A stretch of DNA of 64,000 nucleotides from Methylobacterium sp. 10 (GTDB lineage: Bacteria; Pseudomonadota; Alphaproteobacteria; Rhizobiales; Beijerinckiaceae), in contig NZ_KI912577.1 of the NCBI RefSeq assembly GCF_000519085.1, forward strand, positions 870,501-934,500. Direction: 5' to 3'. A model generated the notes under the pieces. It was given only the letters and a program-made list of their open reading frames with translations. It had not been told where the DNA came from and did no database searches. The translations under genes were made by a program, and so were the position numbers. Every line of letters starts with the position of its first letter. The first letter of the stretch is position 1. Shown piece after piece: positions 30,111 to 40,500 of this stretch.

Positions 30111-31259
30111 TCAGGCGAACAGGAAGTGCCCGGCATCGATCAGCTCTGCCTTCGTCACGTCATGCAGGATGATTTTATGCGTCGGGTCGGGGTCGCCCAC
30201 GACGGTGATCTGCGTGTCCGCGCCTCGGTGTACCGAGGTCAAGGTCAGGTCCCCGATCTTCGACGCGAGCGCCGATACGTCGAGAAAATCGTGGGCGATA
30301 GCGAATCTGAAGATCTCATCCCGCCCAAAGTCGCCGGCGAAGGAGAAGGTGTCTCGCCCCCCTCCGCCGAAGAGTTTGTCCGAGCCGTCGCCGCCACGGA
30401 TTTCGGCGTCGTCGGACCGCGCGACGATGCGGTCGTTGCCGGCCCCGCCGCTGAGATCGCTCGGGTAGCGGCTGCTCCCGATGATGACGTCGTTGCCGGC
30501 TCCCCCGGAAATGCTACCGTACCCCGTCCCCAGACTGAGCCAGTCGTCGCCCGCGTCTCCCTGAAGAAAGTTGCTTTGGGCACCACCGGTGATGTGATCG
30601 TTGCCGATCCCCCCGCTCGCATAGCGTCCGCCGGAACCGAGGCGTATCGTGTCGTCGCCGCCATCGCCGAAGACGGACGCCATTCCGCCGGCCAGTTCGA
30701 TGACGTCGTCGCCGTCCTGACCCCTTATGGTCGACAGGCCGTTGCCGCCGGTGACGTGGTCGGCGCCCTGGGTCGCGACGAGGGTGCGGGGTGCGCTTCC
30801 CGTCGTCGACAGGACGATGGCCACGCCCTGGGTGACCTCCGACAGATCCAGCGACGACCCCGACCCGACATGGACGGCCTCGATGCTCCTGAACGTATCG
30901 TCGGTGAAGCTGAACGCATCCGCTCCCTGCAGGAACAGCGTGTCCTTGCCCGCGCCGCCATCGACGGCCGCTCCGGAGCGGTGAAGGACGAGACGATCGT
31001 TGCCGTTCCCGCCCAGGAGCGTGTCCGCCTCACCGGTGCTGCGCAGGGTGTCGTTGCCGCCTCCACCGTCCAGGCGATTCTGGCCCCTCCCCCCTTCGAG
31101 AACGTCATTGCCGTCCAGGCCCAGAAGCGTGTCCGCACCGGACCCGCCGCGAAGGATGTCGTCGAACACGTGCCCCTGCAAAAAAACGGCGCCTTTGTTG
31201 TCAGAAAAATCTATAAGAAAGCTTTGTTCCCAAAAGTAAAATCTGTGGTCATACTTCAC
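30111..31259 (-). CDS. RTX calcium-binding repeat protein (downstream part after an in-frame stop)
   Basis: 382 residues if translation begins at the GTG at 31259. It is filled with glycine-rich nonapeptide repeats: GGSGADTLLGLDGNDVLEGG at about 38-57, a second block around 185-310, then a C-terminal GGGGRDTFSFAGDFGRDEI and a beta-rich tail, as in type I-secreted RTX proteins. No enzymatic domain is seen. The reading frame continues upstream across a TGA to an ATG at 31433, so this CDS is probably the larger piece of a gene broken by a nonsense mutation. RTX repeats bind calcium outside the cell. No type I secretion genes are nearby. Confidence 0.7.
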   Translation of the reverse strand: MKYDHRFYFWEQSFLIDFSDNKGAVFLQGHVFDDILRGGSGADTLLGLDGNDVLEGGRGQNRLDGGGGNDTLRSTGEADTLLGGNGNDRLVLHRSGAAVDGGAGKDTLFLQGADAFSFTDDTFRSIEAVHVGSGSSLDLSEVTQGVAIVLSTTGSAPRTLVATQGADHVTGGNGLSTIRGQDGDDVIELAGGMASVFGDGGDDTIRLGSGGRYASGGIGNDHITGGAQSNFLQGDAGDDWLSLGTGYGSISGGAGNDVIIGSSRYPSDLSGGAGNDRIVARSDDAEIRGGDGSDKLFGGGGRDTFSFAGDFGRDEIFRFAIAHDFLDVSALASKIGDLTLTSVHRGADTQITVVGDPDPTHKIILHDVTKAELIDAGHFLFA

Positions 31260-31433
31260 ACCGGTATGGTCGTTCTTGAAAGTTCCGTTGAAAGCATCGT
31301 TTTTTACGGGCGTTCAATTCGCGATATACGTGTAAGGCGACTCGTTCGAGTCGTATATTGGCTCATAAATATATACAAAGCTGTATTGATCCGGATCGAA
31401 TACGGATCCGCGACTATAATGAACGACAGGCAT
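31260..31433 (-). pseudogene. 5' fragment of the same RTX gene, ended by an in-frame TGA
   Basis: The ATG at 31433 is preceded by GGGGGA and reads MPVVHYSRGSVFDPDQYSFV, then on to YTYIAN, and meets a TGA at 31314-31316. The next codons, in the same frame, read TPVKNDAFNGTFKNDHTG and run into the CDS starting at 31259. A single base change of the TGA would restore one protein of 440 residues. Confidence 0.65.
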
Positions 31434-31826
31434 GATGTCCCCCAGACAATCAAACTTTGGAACAGTGCCACACCCAACACGAAGTGAGGTAGCTACTGAT
31501 CGTCGAGGGGGGTTAGAGAGCAGAATTTCTGCACATCGGCAATTGTACCGATAAGCACCATGTCGATGACGCGGCCGAATGCTTTAGGAGAACTATTAAG
31601 GAGGAGGCCGGATGATCCGGTGCGTCCCTGGTTCCGGCATTGCCGTGGCATCACCGGGCGGAGCCATTCGCCCGGAACCCGTTCGAGCACACGATACGCG
31701 TGTGGGATTGCCGGGGACCTGTTCGACTTGTTTTTCCCAGAGGAGTCTTCCGGGGATCGCGCGCGCCCGGATTTACGCCATCGCGAAAAGAGCCCGGCGG
31801 GCCGTGCCCGCCGGGAACTGGCACTC
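31434..31826. other. Intergenic region, AT-rich near the RTX gene
   Basis: 393 bp between divergent ends. The part near 31434-31570 is AT-rich and likely holds the RTX promoter; I see nothing recognisable in the rest. Confidence 0.35.
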
Positions 31827-32768
31827 TCAGGTCAGCACGACCACGCGGGAGCCGATCTCGACGCGGCCGTAGAGGTCGATCACGTCCTGGTTGATCATGC
31901 GGATGCAGCCGGACGAGACGCTGAGCCCGATGGATTCCGGCTCGAGGGTACCGTGGATGCGGTAGAGCGTGTCCTTGTTGTCCTGCCACAGGTAATGCGC
32001 CCGCGCACCGAGCGGGTTGCGGGAGCCGCCGGGAACGCCGAGGCCGCTCTGGAGCTGGGTCACCGACCGGGCGAGCTTGGGCGTGCGGGCAATCATCTCC
32101 TTGGGCGGATACCAGTCCGGCCACATCTGCTTGGAATTCACCGTCGAGACGCCCGACCAGGAGAAGCCCTGCTTGCCGACGCCGACGCCGTAGCGCCGCG
32201 CCCGGCCATTGGCCTGAACCAGGGTGAGGTGGTGCGCGCGCGGATCGACCACGATGGTGCCGGGGGGCTCGCGGCCGGTATAGGCGATCTCCTGGCGCAG
32301 GAAGACCGGGTTCGCCTTGCGCCAGTTGAAGGCATGGACCGGGAACGGCTCGTCGGTGATCGCCGCATAGGCCTTGGCGTAGTCGATCGGCCCGTCATCC
32401 ACCGGACGCGCCACCGCGTTGCCCTGGTTCGCCGGCGACGGCGGCTGCTGCGCCCGGCGGCGGGCATTGGGATCGGCATAGGGGTCCGCATCGGGATCGT
32501 CCTCGAAGCGCGGGGCGGCCGTGCGTTCGCCATAGGGTTCGTAGCGCCCGCCCCGCCGGCGGTAGAGCCGCCCGGCCTCGTCCCGATAGAGACGGTCGTC
32601 GTCATAGGGGCCGTAACCGTCCTCCGAGTCGATGGAGAGCCGGCCGCGGACCTGGGCGAGGGCGGCGAGCGGAGAACCGATCAGGGCCAGGGTCGCGCCC
32701 GCGCCGCTCAGCAGGGTCCGCCGGCTGACGGGACAAACGGGCCGTTCGGAGATGAAGCGTTCGGACAT
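31827..32768 (-). CDS. L,D-transpeptidase (YkuD domain), exported
   Basis: 313 residues. The N-terminus has a Tat-like signal SRRTLLSGAGATLALIGSPL. A low-complexity Arg/Tyr/Pro/Asp region follows (about 45-115), then the YkuD domain (about 160-313) with the catalytic signature IHGTLEPESIGLSVSSGCIRM split as His...Ser-x-Gly-Cys-Ile-Arg; the Cys is intact. Members cross-link peptidoglycan 3-3 or attach outer-membrane proteins to it. The sequence GGSRNPLGARAHYLW matches the ErfK/YbiS group. Single gene, transcribed toward the broken RTX gene. Confidence 0.92.
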   Translation of the reverse strand: MSERFISERPVCPVSRRTLLSGAGATLALIGSPLAALAQVRGRLSIDSEDGYGPYDDDRLYRDEAGRLYRRRGGRYEPYGERTAAPRFEDDPDADPYADPNARRRAQQPPSPANQGNAVARPVDDGPIDYAKAYAAITDEPFPVHAFNWRKANPVFLRQEIAYTGREPPGTIVVDPRAHHLTLVQANGRARRYGVGVGKQGFSWSGVSTVNSKQMWPDWYPPKEMIARTPKLARSVTQLQSGLGVPGGSRNPLGARAHYLWQDNKDTLYRIHGTLEPESIGLSVSSGCIRMINQDVIDLYGRVEIGSRVVVLT

Positions 32769-33066
32769 GGGGTACTCGAGGATGGGCCCCTCGCCAGGGC
32801 GCGAGGACTAAAGCCAAGATCGTGCGGTGACTTAGCAAGACCTGGGGCCGGCGTCACGCCGGCCCGCCGCTCATCAGCATTGCGGCCGGGTGGGGTCGCC
32901 GGGCAGGCATGAGGCCGGCCTAGCGACGGACCTTTCATCATGGCGCGAGAATGAGCGGGAGATGTGGTGATTTCATCGAGTCTTGCGATTGCAAAAACCT
33001 CTGTTCGCATCGACATAGGTCTCTGCATTTCAACACCATCGAATCCTTGGAAGACGGACGAATCCT

Positions 33067-33438
33067 GTGCCGATCTCTTCGTTCGCACGCCTTGGCGCGT
33101 CAGCCCTGACGCTCGCCCTCGGGCTTCTCATCGCCGGGCCCGGCCCAGCCCTGGCCGGCCCGAAGCCGGCCCCCTCATCGTCGACGGCCAAGGCGAAGGC
33201 CGTCGATTCCTCCCGGACCAAGGCCGCCAAGCGGTCGCGGACGGTCAAGGCCAAGCCGGCGCCCGTCGCCACCGGATCCCTCGCCAAGGAAGCCGCCGGC
33301 GAGACCCCGTCGACGGAGGCGCCCGGCGTGACCTGGACCTCGGCCGAGCCGGACGAGCTCCGGTGCGGGCGCAGCCGCCGCAAGCTGTGGCAGGCGGGCG
33401 AAGGCTGGGTGGTCAAGACCGTGACCGTCTGCCGTTAA
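33067..33438 (+). CDS. Small secreted basic protein, unknown
   Basis: 123 residues from a GTG at 33067. A Sec signal peptide (about 1-30) contains ASALTLALGLLIAGPGPALA with an AxA cleavage site. A Lys/Ala/Ser/Pro-rich spacer (about 31-85) follows, then a compact C-terminal part, ELRCGRSRRKLWQAGEGWVV, ending with TVTVCR, whose two cysteines could form a disulfide. No family is recognised. Gene-like composition and position 110 bp upstream of sbcD support it. Confidence 0.55.
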   Translation: MPISSFARLGASALTLALGLLIAGPGPALAGPKPAPSSSTAKAKAVDSSRTKAAKRSRTVKAKPAPVATGSLAKEAAGETPSTEAPGVTWTSAEPDELRCGRSRRKLWQAGEGWVVKTVTVCR

Positions 33439-33548
33439 GCATCTCTGCAGAAAAGCGGAGGCGGGCCGTCGGGTAGGACCGCCCGCTGCGGCGCGCTACA
33501 AGGCCCCGGCCCGCACAGGCGATGTCCGGGCGAGGTGGGAGCGATGAC

Positions 33549-34775
33549 GTGATCCGCGTGCTGCATACCGGCGACTGGCATATCGGGCAGTCCCTGCGCG
33601 GCTATTCCCGCGCCCACGAGCATGCGCGGGCGCTCGCCCATCTCGAAGCCATCGTCGTCGGCCACGAGGTCGACGCCCTCGTGGTGGCGGGCGACGTCTA
33701 CGACAGCCAGAACCCGTCCGGCGAGGCGCAGGCGCTGCTCTACGACGTGCTGGTGCGCCTGCACCGGGCGCGCCCCGCCATGACCATCGTCCTCACCGCC
33801 GGCAACCACGACGCGGCCGGGCGCCTCGAAGCGCCGAGCCCGATCCTCGAGGCCATCGGGGTCCGGGTCATCGGCAATGTCCGCCGCCGCGACGGCGCCC
33901 TGTCCATCGAGCGTCATCTCGTGCCGGTCCTGAGGAACGGCGAGGTGGCGGCGCAGATTCTTGCGGTGTCCTACCCCACCGCCGCCTGCCTGCCGCCCCT
34001 GCGCCGGGAGGAGGGATCGCCCATCGTCCGGGCCGTGCGCGCCCTCTATTCCCAGGTGATGGAGGCGGCGGCGCCGCATCTCTCCGGCCTGCCGCTCCTC
34101 CTCACCGGGCACCTGCACGTGGCCGGGGGGACCGAATCGGAGGGGGCCGAGCGCCGCATCCTGGTCGGGGGCGAGCATGCCGTACCGCCGGACGTGTTCC
34201 CGGCGGAGGCCGATTACGTGGCGCTGGGCCATCTCCACAAGGCCCAGACCATCGGCGGCGGGATGGTGCGCTATTCCGGCTCGCTGATCCCGCTCTCGGC
34301 CACCGAGCAGCCCTATATCCACGGGGTCAGCCTCGTGACCCTCGGCGACGGACCGGTGCGGGTGGAGCACATCCAGATCCCGCGCCCGGTCCCGTTCCTG
34401 CGCCTGCCCCCGCGCGGCGACATGCGGCTCTCCGACCTCGCCGACCATCTCAAGGCCCTCGACCTCGACCCGGCCCTGCCCCTGGAGGAACGGCCCTATA
34501 TCCAGGTCCGCCTCGCCCGCGAGGGGCTGGGGCCGGGCCACCGGGCGGAGGTGGACCGGATCGCGGACGGCTTTCCCGTGCGCATCGTCGACACCCGCGT
34601 GGCGCCGGCCGCCGAGCCGGTGGCGGAGGCCGCCGAGGCGGCGCCCCTCGTGCGCCTTTCCGAGCGCGACCCGGAGGACCTGTTCCGCCTCGCCTTCGCC
34701 CGCGTGCGGGGCGCGCCGCCGGAGCCGGCGCATCTGGAGGTGTTCCACCGGATCCGGGCCGAGGCCGAAGCCTGA
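33549..34775 (+). CDS. sbcD: Exonuclease subunit SbcD/Mre11-type metallophosphoesterase
   Basis: 408 residues from a GTG at 33549 with GGGAG about 10 bp upstream; an ATG at 33522 would add nine residues. All phosphodiesterase motifs are present: VLHTGDWHIGQSL (D-x-H), VVAGDVYDSQNPS (GD), LTAGNHDAAGRL (GNHD), and LLTGHLHVAG with ALGHLHKAQT (GHxH). The C-terminal capping domain follows. With SbcC it forms the Mre11-Rad50-type nuclease that opens hairpins and processes blocked DNA ends. In most bacteria sbcD is directly followed by sbcC; here sbcC starts about 10 kb away, with unrelated genes between. Confidence 0.93.
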   Translation: MIRVLHTGDWHIGQSLRGYSRAHEHARALAHLEAIVVGHEVDALVVAGDVYDSQNPSGEAQALLYDVLVRLHRARPAMTIVLTAGNHDAAGRLEAPSPILEAIGVRVIGNVRRRDGALSIERHLVPVLRNGEVAAQILAVSYPTAACLPPLRREEGSPIVRAVRALYSQVMEAAAPHLSGLPLLLTGHLHVAGGTESEGAERRILVGGEHAVPPDVFPAEADYVALGHLHKAQTIGGGMVRYSGSLIPLSATEQPYIHGVSLVTLGDGPVRVEHIQIPRPVPFLRLPPRGDMRLSDLADHLKALDLDPALPLEERPYIQVRLAREGLGPGHRAEVDRIADGFPVRIVDTRVAPAAEPVAEAAEAAPLVRLSERDPEDLFRLAFARVRGAPPEPAHLEVFHRIRAEAEA

Positions 34776-34807
34776 ACCCCGAGGCCTGGAACCCGCCGCA
34801 CCGGTCC

Positions 34808-34835
34808 TTGTCACGCAGCCGTTACCCTGTAGATA
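34808..34835 (+). promoter_or_regulatory. Possible sigma-70 promoter of the catalase-related gene
   Basis: TTGTCA (34808-34813) and TAGATA (34830-34835) with a 16-bp spacer, about 75 bp upstream of the start codon at 34912, in the gap after sbcD. Confidence 0.4.
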
Positions 34836-34911
34836 TTACAATTCGATTGTGCGCCATCGAGATTCGTCGGACCATACCGATGCGAGCCGGGCGCCCGGGG
34901 GAAACAGCGCC

Positions 34912-35892
34912 ATGAAAGTCTCGATCGTCGCCACCGGCTGCGCCATGGCGCTGGCCTTCACCGCTCCGGTGCAGGCCGAGGAGGCGGATGCCGCCGCCAT
35001 CGTCGGCGCGCTCATGACGGCCGGCGGCAACAAGCCCGGCGTGCGGGCCAGCGGCGCCAAGGGCGTCTGCGTCACCGGGCAGTTCACCCCCTCTCCCGAG
35101 GCGGCGGGCCTGTCGAAGGCGCCGCATTTCGCCAAGCCCGTGCCGGTGACCGCGCGCTTCTCCATGGGCGGCAGCAACCCGGGCATCTCGGACAAGGCCA
35201 AGCCCGTGACGCGGGGCTTCGCCATGCGCCTGCGCGATCCTTCCGGGGACCTCGTCCTCGTCATCATCTCGGCCCCGGTCTTCTCGACGCGCACGCCCCA
35301 GCAGCTCCTCGATTTCGCCACCGTCCGCGCCCCCGGCCCGGACGGCAAGCCCGATGCCGACAAGGTCAAGGCCTTCGCCGCCGCCAATCCCGAGACCACG
35401 AGACAGGCGGCCTGGCTCAACGCGCGCCCGGTCCCGGCGAGCTTTGCCGGCGTCGATTACTGGGGCGTCCACGCCTATACGCTGACCAACGCCCAGAACG
35501 AGGCCAAGGTGGTCAAGCTGAAGACCGTGGCGGCGGCGGGCCAGCTCGGCCTCACCGACGAGGAGCTGAAGGCCAAGCCCGACAGCTTCTATGCCGACGA
35601 GTTGAAGGAGCGTCTCGCCAAGGGGCCGGCCAGCTTCTCCCTGGTGGCGATCCACGGCGAGGCCGGCGACCCCACCGCCGACCCGACGGCGCTGTGGCCC
35701 GAGGACAGCCGCAGGACCACGAGTCTCGGCACCCTCGCGATCACGGCTCTCGAGCCCGCCGCCACCTGCGACGCCGCCACCTTCGATCCGGTGGTGGACC
35801 TCCCCGCGGGCATCGCCGGCCCGGCCGACGACCCGATGTTCGCGATCCGCTCTCCGGCCTACGCCGTGTCCCTGTCGCGCCGCGCGCAGTAG
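34912..35892 (+). CDS. Catalase-related protein (SrpA-like), exported; distal His missing
   Basis: 326 residues from the ATG at 34912 with GGGGGAA upstream. A signal peptide (about 1-22, ending VQAEE) directs it to the periplasm. The catalase core is recognisable: GVCVTGQFTPSPEAAGLSKA, VPVTARFSMGGSNPG, VTRGFAMRLRDPSGD, and the proximal heme segment FAIRSPAYAVSLSRR with the Tyr ligand. The family normally has R-x-x-HAKG before GVC; here it reads RASGAKG, so the distal catalytic His is Gly. It may still bind heme but is unlikely to work as an ordinary peroxidase. About 326 residues is normal for the catalase-related peroxidase group. Confidence 0.85.
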   Translation: MKVSIVATGCAMALAFTAPVQAEEADAAAIVGALMTAGGNKPGVRASGAKGVCVTGQFTPSPEAAGLSKAPHFAKPVPVTARFSMGGSNPGISDKAKPVTRGFAMRLRDPSGDLVLVIISAPVFSTRTPQQLLDFATVRAPGPDGKPDADKVKAFAAANPETTRQAAWLNARPVPASFAGVDYWGVHAYTLTNAQNEAKVVKLKTVAAAGQLGLTDEELKAKPDSFYADELKERLAKGPASFSLVAIHGEAGDPTADPTALWPEDSRRTTSLGTLAITALEPAATCDAATFDPVVDLPAGIAGPADDPMFAIRSPAYAVSLSRRAQ

Positions 35893-35964
35893 AGACACGC
35901 CCGACCACGCCTGCCCGGTCGCGATGGGATCACGCGCCCGGGCAGGCGGAGGACGGCGCAGACA

Positions 35965-37356
35965 TCAGAAGATGAAGCTGCCTTCCGTCAGGGAGGTCAG
36001 CGCGACGTCGAGCAGGATGATCTTGTCGGCAGGTCCGGAATCGCCGCCGAAGGTAACGATCGTGTTGGCCTCGCCGCGGAACGACGTGACATTCACGTCG
36101 TCCAAGCGGTCGGCGAACGCGCTGAGATCGATCTTGTCCTTGGCCACGTCGAACTTGCGGATGACGTCGCGGCCATCGCCCGAGGCGTAGACGAAGGTGT
36201 CGGCCCCCGCGCCGCCGAAGAGGGCATCGCCGCCCTGTCCGCCGGTGACGAGGTCGTTGCCCCGTCCGGCCTGGATGCGGTCGGCGCCGTCCGTGCCGGT
36301 GATCGTGGCGCGGCCATCGGTCAGGCTCTGTGAATAGATCTTCGTGCCGACCTCGACGTCCGTCATGGTGAGGGACGCGCCGTCGCGGACATAGACCTTC
36401 TCGATACTGGCGAACGTGATATCGGTGAGGGTGACGGTGCTGTCCTTCGCGATGAAGAGCAGGTCCGTCCCCTGGTCGCCCTGCACGATCACGGGCGAGC
36501 TGCTGATGACGAGGCGATCGTTGCCGCCCCGGCCATGCAATTCGTCGTTGCCGCCATTGCCGTTCAGCGTATTGGCGTCGCCGGTTCCACGAAGGACATC
36601 ATTGGACGTACTGCCAAGCACGTTCGGGAAACCCAGGTAATAATCGCCCTGCGCGTCGCCGTCGAAGCCGTTTCCTCCAAATAGATCGACAGTCACGCCC
36701 TCTTCGGAATGCGCATAACTCAATGTATCGATGCCACCGCCGCCGGTCATATAGTCGGAACCCGCACCACCCTCGATGACATTGTTTTCAGTGTTGCCAT
36801 CTATGCCGTCGCCATACCGCGATCCGCGAATGTTGGCAATATTGATAAAGGTGTCCTGTTGAGTGTTGCTAGCATAATCGTAGCCTTGACCGGCCCTCAT
36901 ATCGATCCCGACCCCGCCCGATTCGTCTTCGGTGGGCGCATCGAAATGCTCGTAGCTCAGGGTGTTCGTACCCGTGCCGCCGTCGAAGGTGTTGATGCCG
37001 CGACCGCCCTCCAGCACATCGTTGCCGCCGCCGCCGTTCAGGACGTCGTCGCCATCGCCCGTGCGGAACACATCCCCGAAATCTCCGCCGGTGACCCGCG
37101 TGACGTCATCGAAGTCGCTGGAATCGCCGTAGAGGCCGGCCATCTGGGCCGTCAGCTGGAAGATCCGGGACTCATATTCGATCCCCGGCCCATCCAAGAA
37201 GTATACGAGAAAATTTTCGAACTCTTCATATCCATCAACCACGGCACCAGGGCCGAAATCGAGCGTCCTGGCTTCCGTGTTGACTGATTCTTGATATCCT
37301 AAATTGGAATTGGCGAGGTCGTAGTTGCCGTTCAACGTAAAACGAAATAGCGCCAT
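35965..37356 (-). CDS. RTX calcium-binding repeat protein
   Basis: 463 residues. The N-terminus (about 1-80) has no repeats and no signal peptide, as expected for type I-secreted proteins. RTX nonapeptides start at about 95 (GDGDDVLNGGGGNDVLEGG), recur at about 185-215 and 260-285, and end in a last block GNDLVTGGQGGDALFGGAGAD at about 375-400. The C-terminal segment DGRDVIRKFDVAKDKIDLSAF followed by a beta tail resembles RTX secretion-signal regions, and resembles the end of the other RTX protein at 30111. Role unknown: adhesin or secreted matrix protein are the common alternatives. AT-rich upstream DNA. Confidence 0.82.
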   Translation of the reverse strand: MALFRFTLNGNYDLANSNLGYQESVNTEARTLDFGPGAVVDGYEEFENFLVYFLDGPGIEYESRIFQLTAQMAGLYGDSSDFDDVTRVTGGDFGDVFRTGDGDDVLNGGGGNDVLEGGRGINTFDGGTGTNTLSYEHFDAPTEDESGGVGIDMRAGQGYDYASNTQQDTFINIANIRGSRYGDGIDGNTENNVIEGGAGSDYMTGGGGIDTLSYAHSEEGVTVDLFGGNGFDGDAQGDYYLGFPNVLGSTSNDVLRGTGDANTLNGNGGNDELHGRGGNDRLVISSSPVIVQGDQGTDLLFIAKDSTVTLTDITFASIEKVYVRDGASLTMTDVEVGTKIYSQSLTDGRATITGTDGADRIQAGRGNDLVTGGQGGDALFGGAGADTFVYASGDGRDVIRKFDVAKDKIDLSAFADRLDDVNVTSFRGEANTIVTFGGDSGPADKIILLDVALTSLTEGSFIF

Positions 37357-37565
37357 CTTCAGCCCCCACAGAACAGGTTCGTGCTTAAACCGCTCTGCTT
37401 CAATATGACTCCATCTTTTAAAATACAGTTATAGCTTTGTCTGGAAACAGCCGGATAAAGCCCTTCCGAGCCAAATACTCTCCCTCTTGCGGGCGGGTGA
37501 AGTGCGCCGCCTCCCGCGCGCCGGGTCGCCCCGGCGGAAGACGAGGCCGCGTCCCGTCCTCTGCC

Positions 37566-40500
37566 CTACCCGGAGAGGATCATCTCTTTGATCCGGCTGG
37601 CCAGCACCTCCATCACGAAGGGCTTGGTCAGCACCTGCATGCCGGGCTCCAGATGGCCGTTGCCGACCACGGCGTTCTCGGCGTAGCCGGTGATGAACAG
37701 GATCTTGAGGTCGGGCCGGGATACCCGCGCCGCGTCGGCCATCTGGCGGCCGTTCATGCCGCCGGGCAGGCCGACATCGGTGACGAGGAGGTCGATGCGC
37801 ACGTCCGATTGCAGCACCTTGAGGCCGGAGGCGCCGTCGGCCGCCTCGATGGCGGTGTAGCCGAGCTCCTCCAGCACCTCGGTGACGAGCATGCGCACGG
37901 TGGGCTCGTCGTCGACGATGAGCACGGTCTCGCCCCGCTGCGCGCGCGGGGCGGGGGCGAACGCGCCGGTCTCGTCCACCTCGGAGGCCTCGCCGTAATG
38001 GCGCGGCAGGTAGAGGCACATGGTCGTGCCCTCGCCGAGCTCGGAATAGATCCGCACCTCGCCGCCCGATTGCCGCACGAAGCCGTAGATCATCGACAGG
38101 CCGAGGCCGGTGCCCTCGCCGAGGGGCTTCGTCGTGAAGAACGGGTCGAAGGCGCGGGCGATCACCTCCGGCGTCATGCCGATGCCGTTGTCGGTGACGC
38201 AGAGGGAGAGGTACTGGCCGGGGTCGAGGTTGCGCTGGCGGGCGGCATGCCCGTCGAGCCACTTGTTGGCGGTCTCGATGGTGAGGCGGCCGCCATCCGG
38301 CATGGCGTCGCGCGCGTTGATGCAGAGGTTCAGCAACGCGTTCTCGAGCTGGTTCGGGTCGACCAAAGCCGGCCACAGACCGGCGGACCCCACCACCTCG
38401 ATCGTCACCGCCGGACCGACCGTGCGGCGGATCAGATCCTCCATCCCCGCGACCAGGGCGTTCACGTTGGTGGGTTTCGGGTCGAGCGTCTGGCGCCGCG
38501 AGAAGGCGAGCAGCCGGTGGGTCAGGGCCGCCGCCCGGCGCGAGGCGCCCTGCGCCGCGTTGATGTAGCGGTCGAGCTCGGTGAGCCGCCCCTGGGCCAT
38601 CCGGGTCTGCAGCAGTTCGAGGCTGCCCGAGATGCCGGTGAGCAGGTTGTTGAAATCGTGGGCGATGCCGCCGGTGAGCTGGCCCACCGCCTCCATCTTC
38701 TGCGACTGGCGCAGGGCCTCCTGGGTCTGGGCGAGGGCCGCCTCACGGGCCTTCTCGTCGGTGATGTCGCGGGCCACCGCGTAGAACACCTCGCCCACGG
38801 GCGCGCTGACCCAATCGAACCAGCGATACTCGCCGCTCGCCGTGCGGACCCGGTTCTGGTGCCGCATGGTGCGGCCCTGGCGCATCCCCTCGACGATTCC
38901 GGCGCTGACATCGAGGAAATCGGGGTGGATGATCTGCCAGAACGGCGTCGCCAGCAGGGTCGCCTCGTCGTAGCCGAGCACTTCGCTCCAGGCCGGGTTC
39001 ACGCTCAGGAAGCGGCCGTCCAGGGTGCCCGACATCAGCAGGTCGGGGATCAGCGTCCAGATCCGGACGCGCTCCTGGGTGCGCTCGGCGATCTGGCGCT
39101 CGAGCTCCGCCCGCGAGCGGGCCAGCACGTCGCGGGCTTCCACGATCTCCTGGATCTCGGTGCAGGTGCCGAACCAGCGCACGATCCGCCCGTCCGCGTC
39201 GCGCACCGGCTGCGCCCGTCCCAGTACCCAGCGGTACTGCCCGGAGCGGTGCCGCAGGCGATACTCGATATGGTAGGGCTCGCCGGTGGCGAGGCTGTGG
39301 TGCCAGACGTTCCAGGCCCTGTCCTGGTCGTCGGGATGGAAGATGCCGTTCCAGCCCGCGCCGTCGGTGGTGCCCGCCGGCACCCCGGTATAGTCGTACC
39401 AGCGCTGGTTGAAGTAATCGTGGTGCCCGTCCGGCAGGGTCGACCACACCATCTGGTCGATGGAATCGGCGATCGCCTGGAAGCGTCCCTCACTCTGACG
39501 CAGGCGCTCCTCCGCCTCCCGGCGCTCGTCGATGTCGATGACCGAGCCGACATAGCCCAGGAACTCGCCATCGGTGCCGAAGCGAGGGGTCGCCGCGTCG
39601 ATGGCCCAGCGATAGCTGCCATCGGCCCGTCGCAGGCGGTACTCGACCCGGAACGGCTCCTGCGCGGCATTGGCGGACAGGAACGTGTCCGCCGCCAGCC
39701 CCTCGTCGTCGGGATGGGTCGCCTTGGTCCAGCCGAGGCCGAGGGCCTCCGCCTCGGTCTGCCCGGTGAACTCGTACCAGCGCCGGTTGAGGTAGATGCA
39801 GGACCCGTCGGGAATGGTCACCCACATCATCACCGGGGCGTGGTCGGCCATGTTGCGGAAACGCGCCTCGCTCTCCGTCAGCGCCTCGGCCTGCGCCCTG
39901 CGCTGGGTCTCGTCCCGCGCGATCCGGAGGAAGCCGGGCGAGCGGCCCTGCAGGTCCGGCGGCAGGCGGTGGAGGGAGCCGGCGAGGAACACCGGCGCCC
40001 CGTCCGCGCGCCGGTGCCAGCGCTCCGCATCGGCGCGGCCGTGGTCCACCGCCTCGGCGAGCTCCGCCGCATCGATTCCGGCCGCCCGGTCCTCGGGTGT
40101 GAAGATCATCGCTCCGTGACGGCCGAGCGCATCGGCGGCCCTCCAGCCGAGAACCTCGACCGCGCCGGCCGACCAGCTCGTGATGATCCCCTGCGGGTTC
40201 ATGGTGAAGACGACGTGGTCGCGTGCGCCCTCCATCACGAGGCGCAGGCGCTCCTCGCGCTCGCGCAGGGCTTCCTCGGCCGCCCGGCGCTCGCTGATGT
40301 CGCGGTAGAACACCGAGAGGCCGCTTCCCGACGGGTAGACCCGCACCTCGATCCAGATGTCCTGCAGCGTGGAGGTATGGCGGTAGGTGAGTTCCGCCGA
40401 GGCCCGTTCCGCCATGGCGCGGCGGTAGAGCGGCCAGGTCGGCATCCGCTCGGCATCCGGCCACACGTCGAGGAGATGGCGACCGAGGATCGCCTCGGGG

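Noticed and set aside
31314..31316. TGA in the RTX frame as a selenocysteine codon
   Set aside because: No SECIS-like structure or selenoprotein family context; a plain nonsense mutation is simpler.
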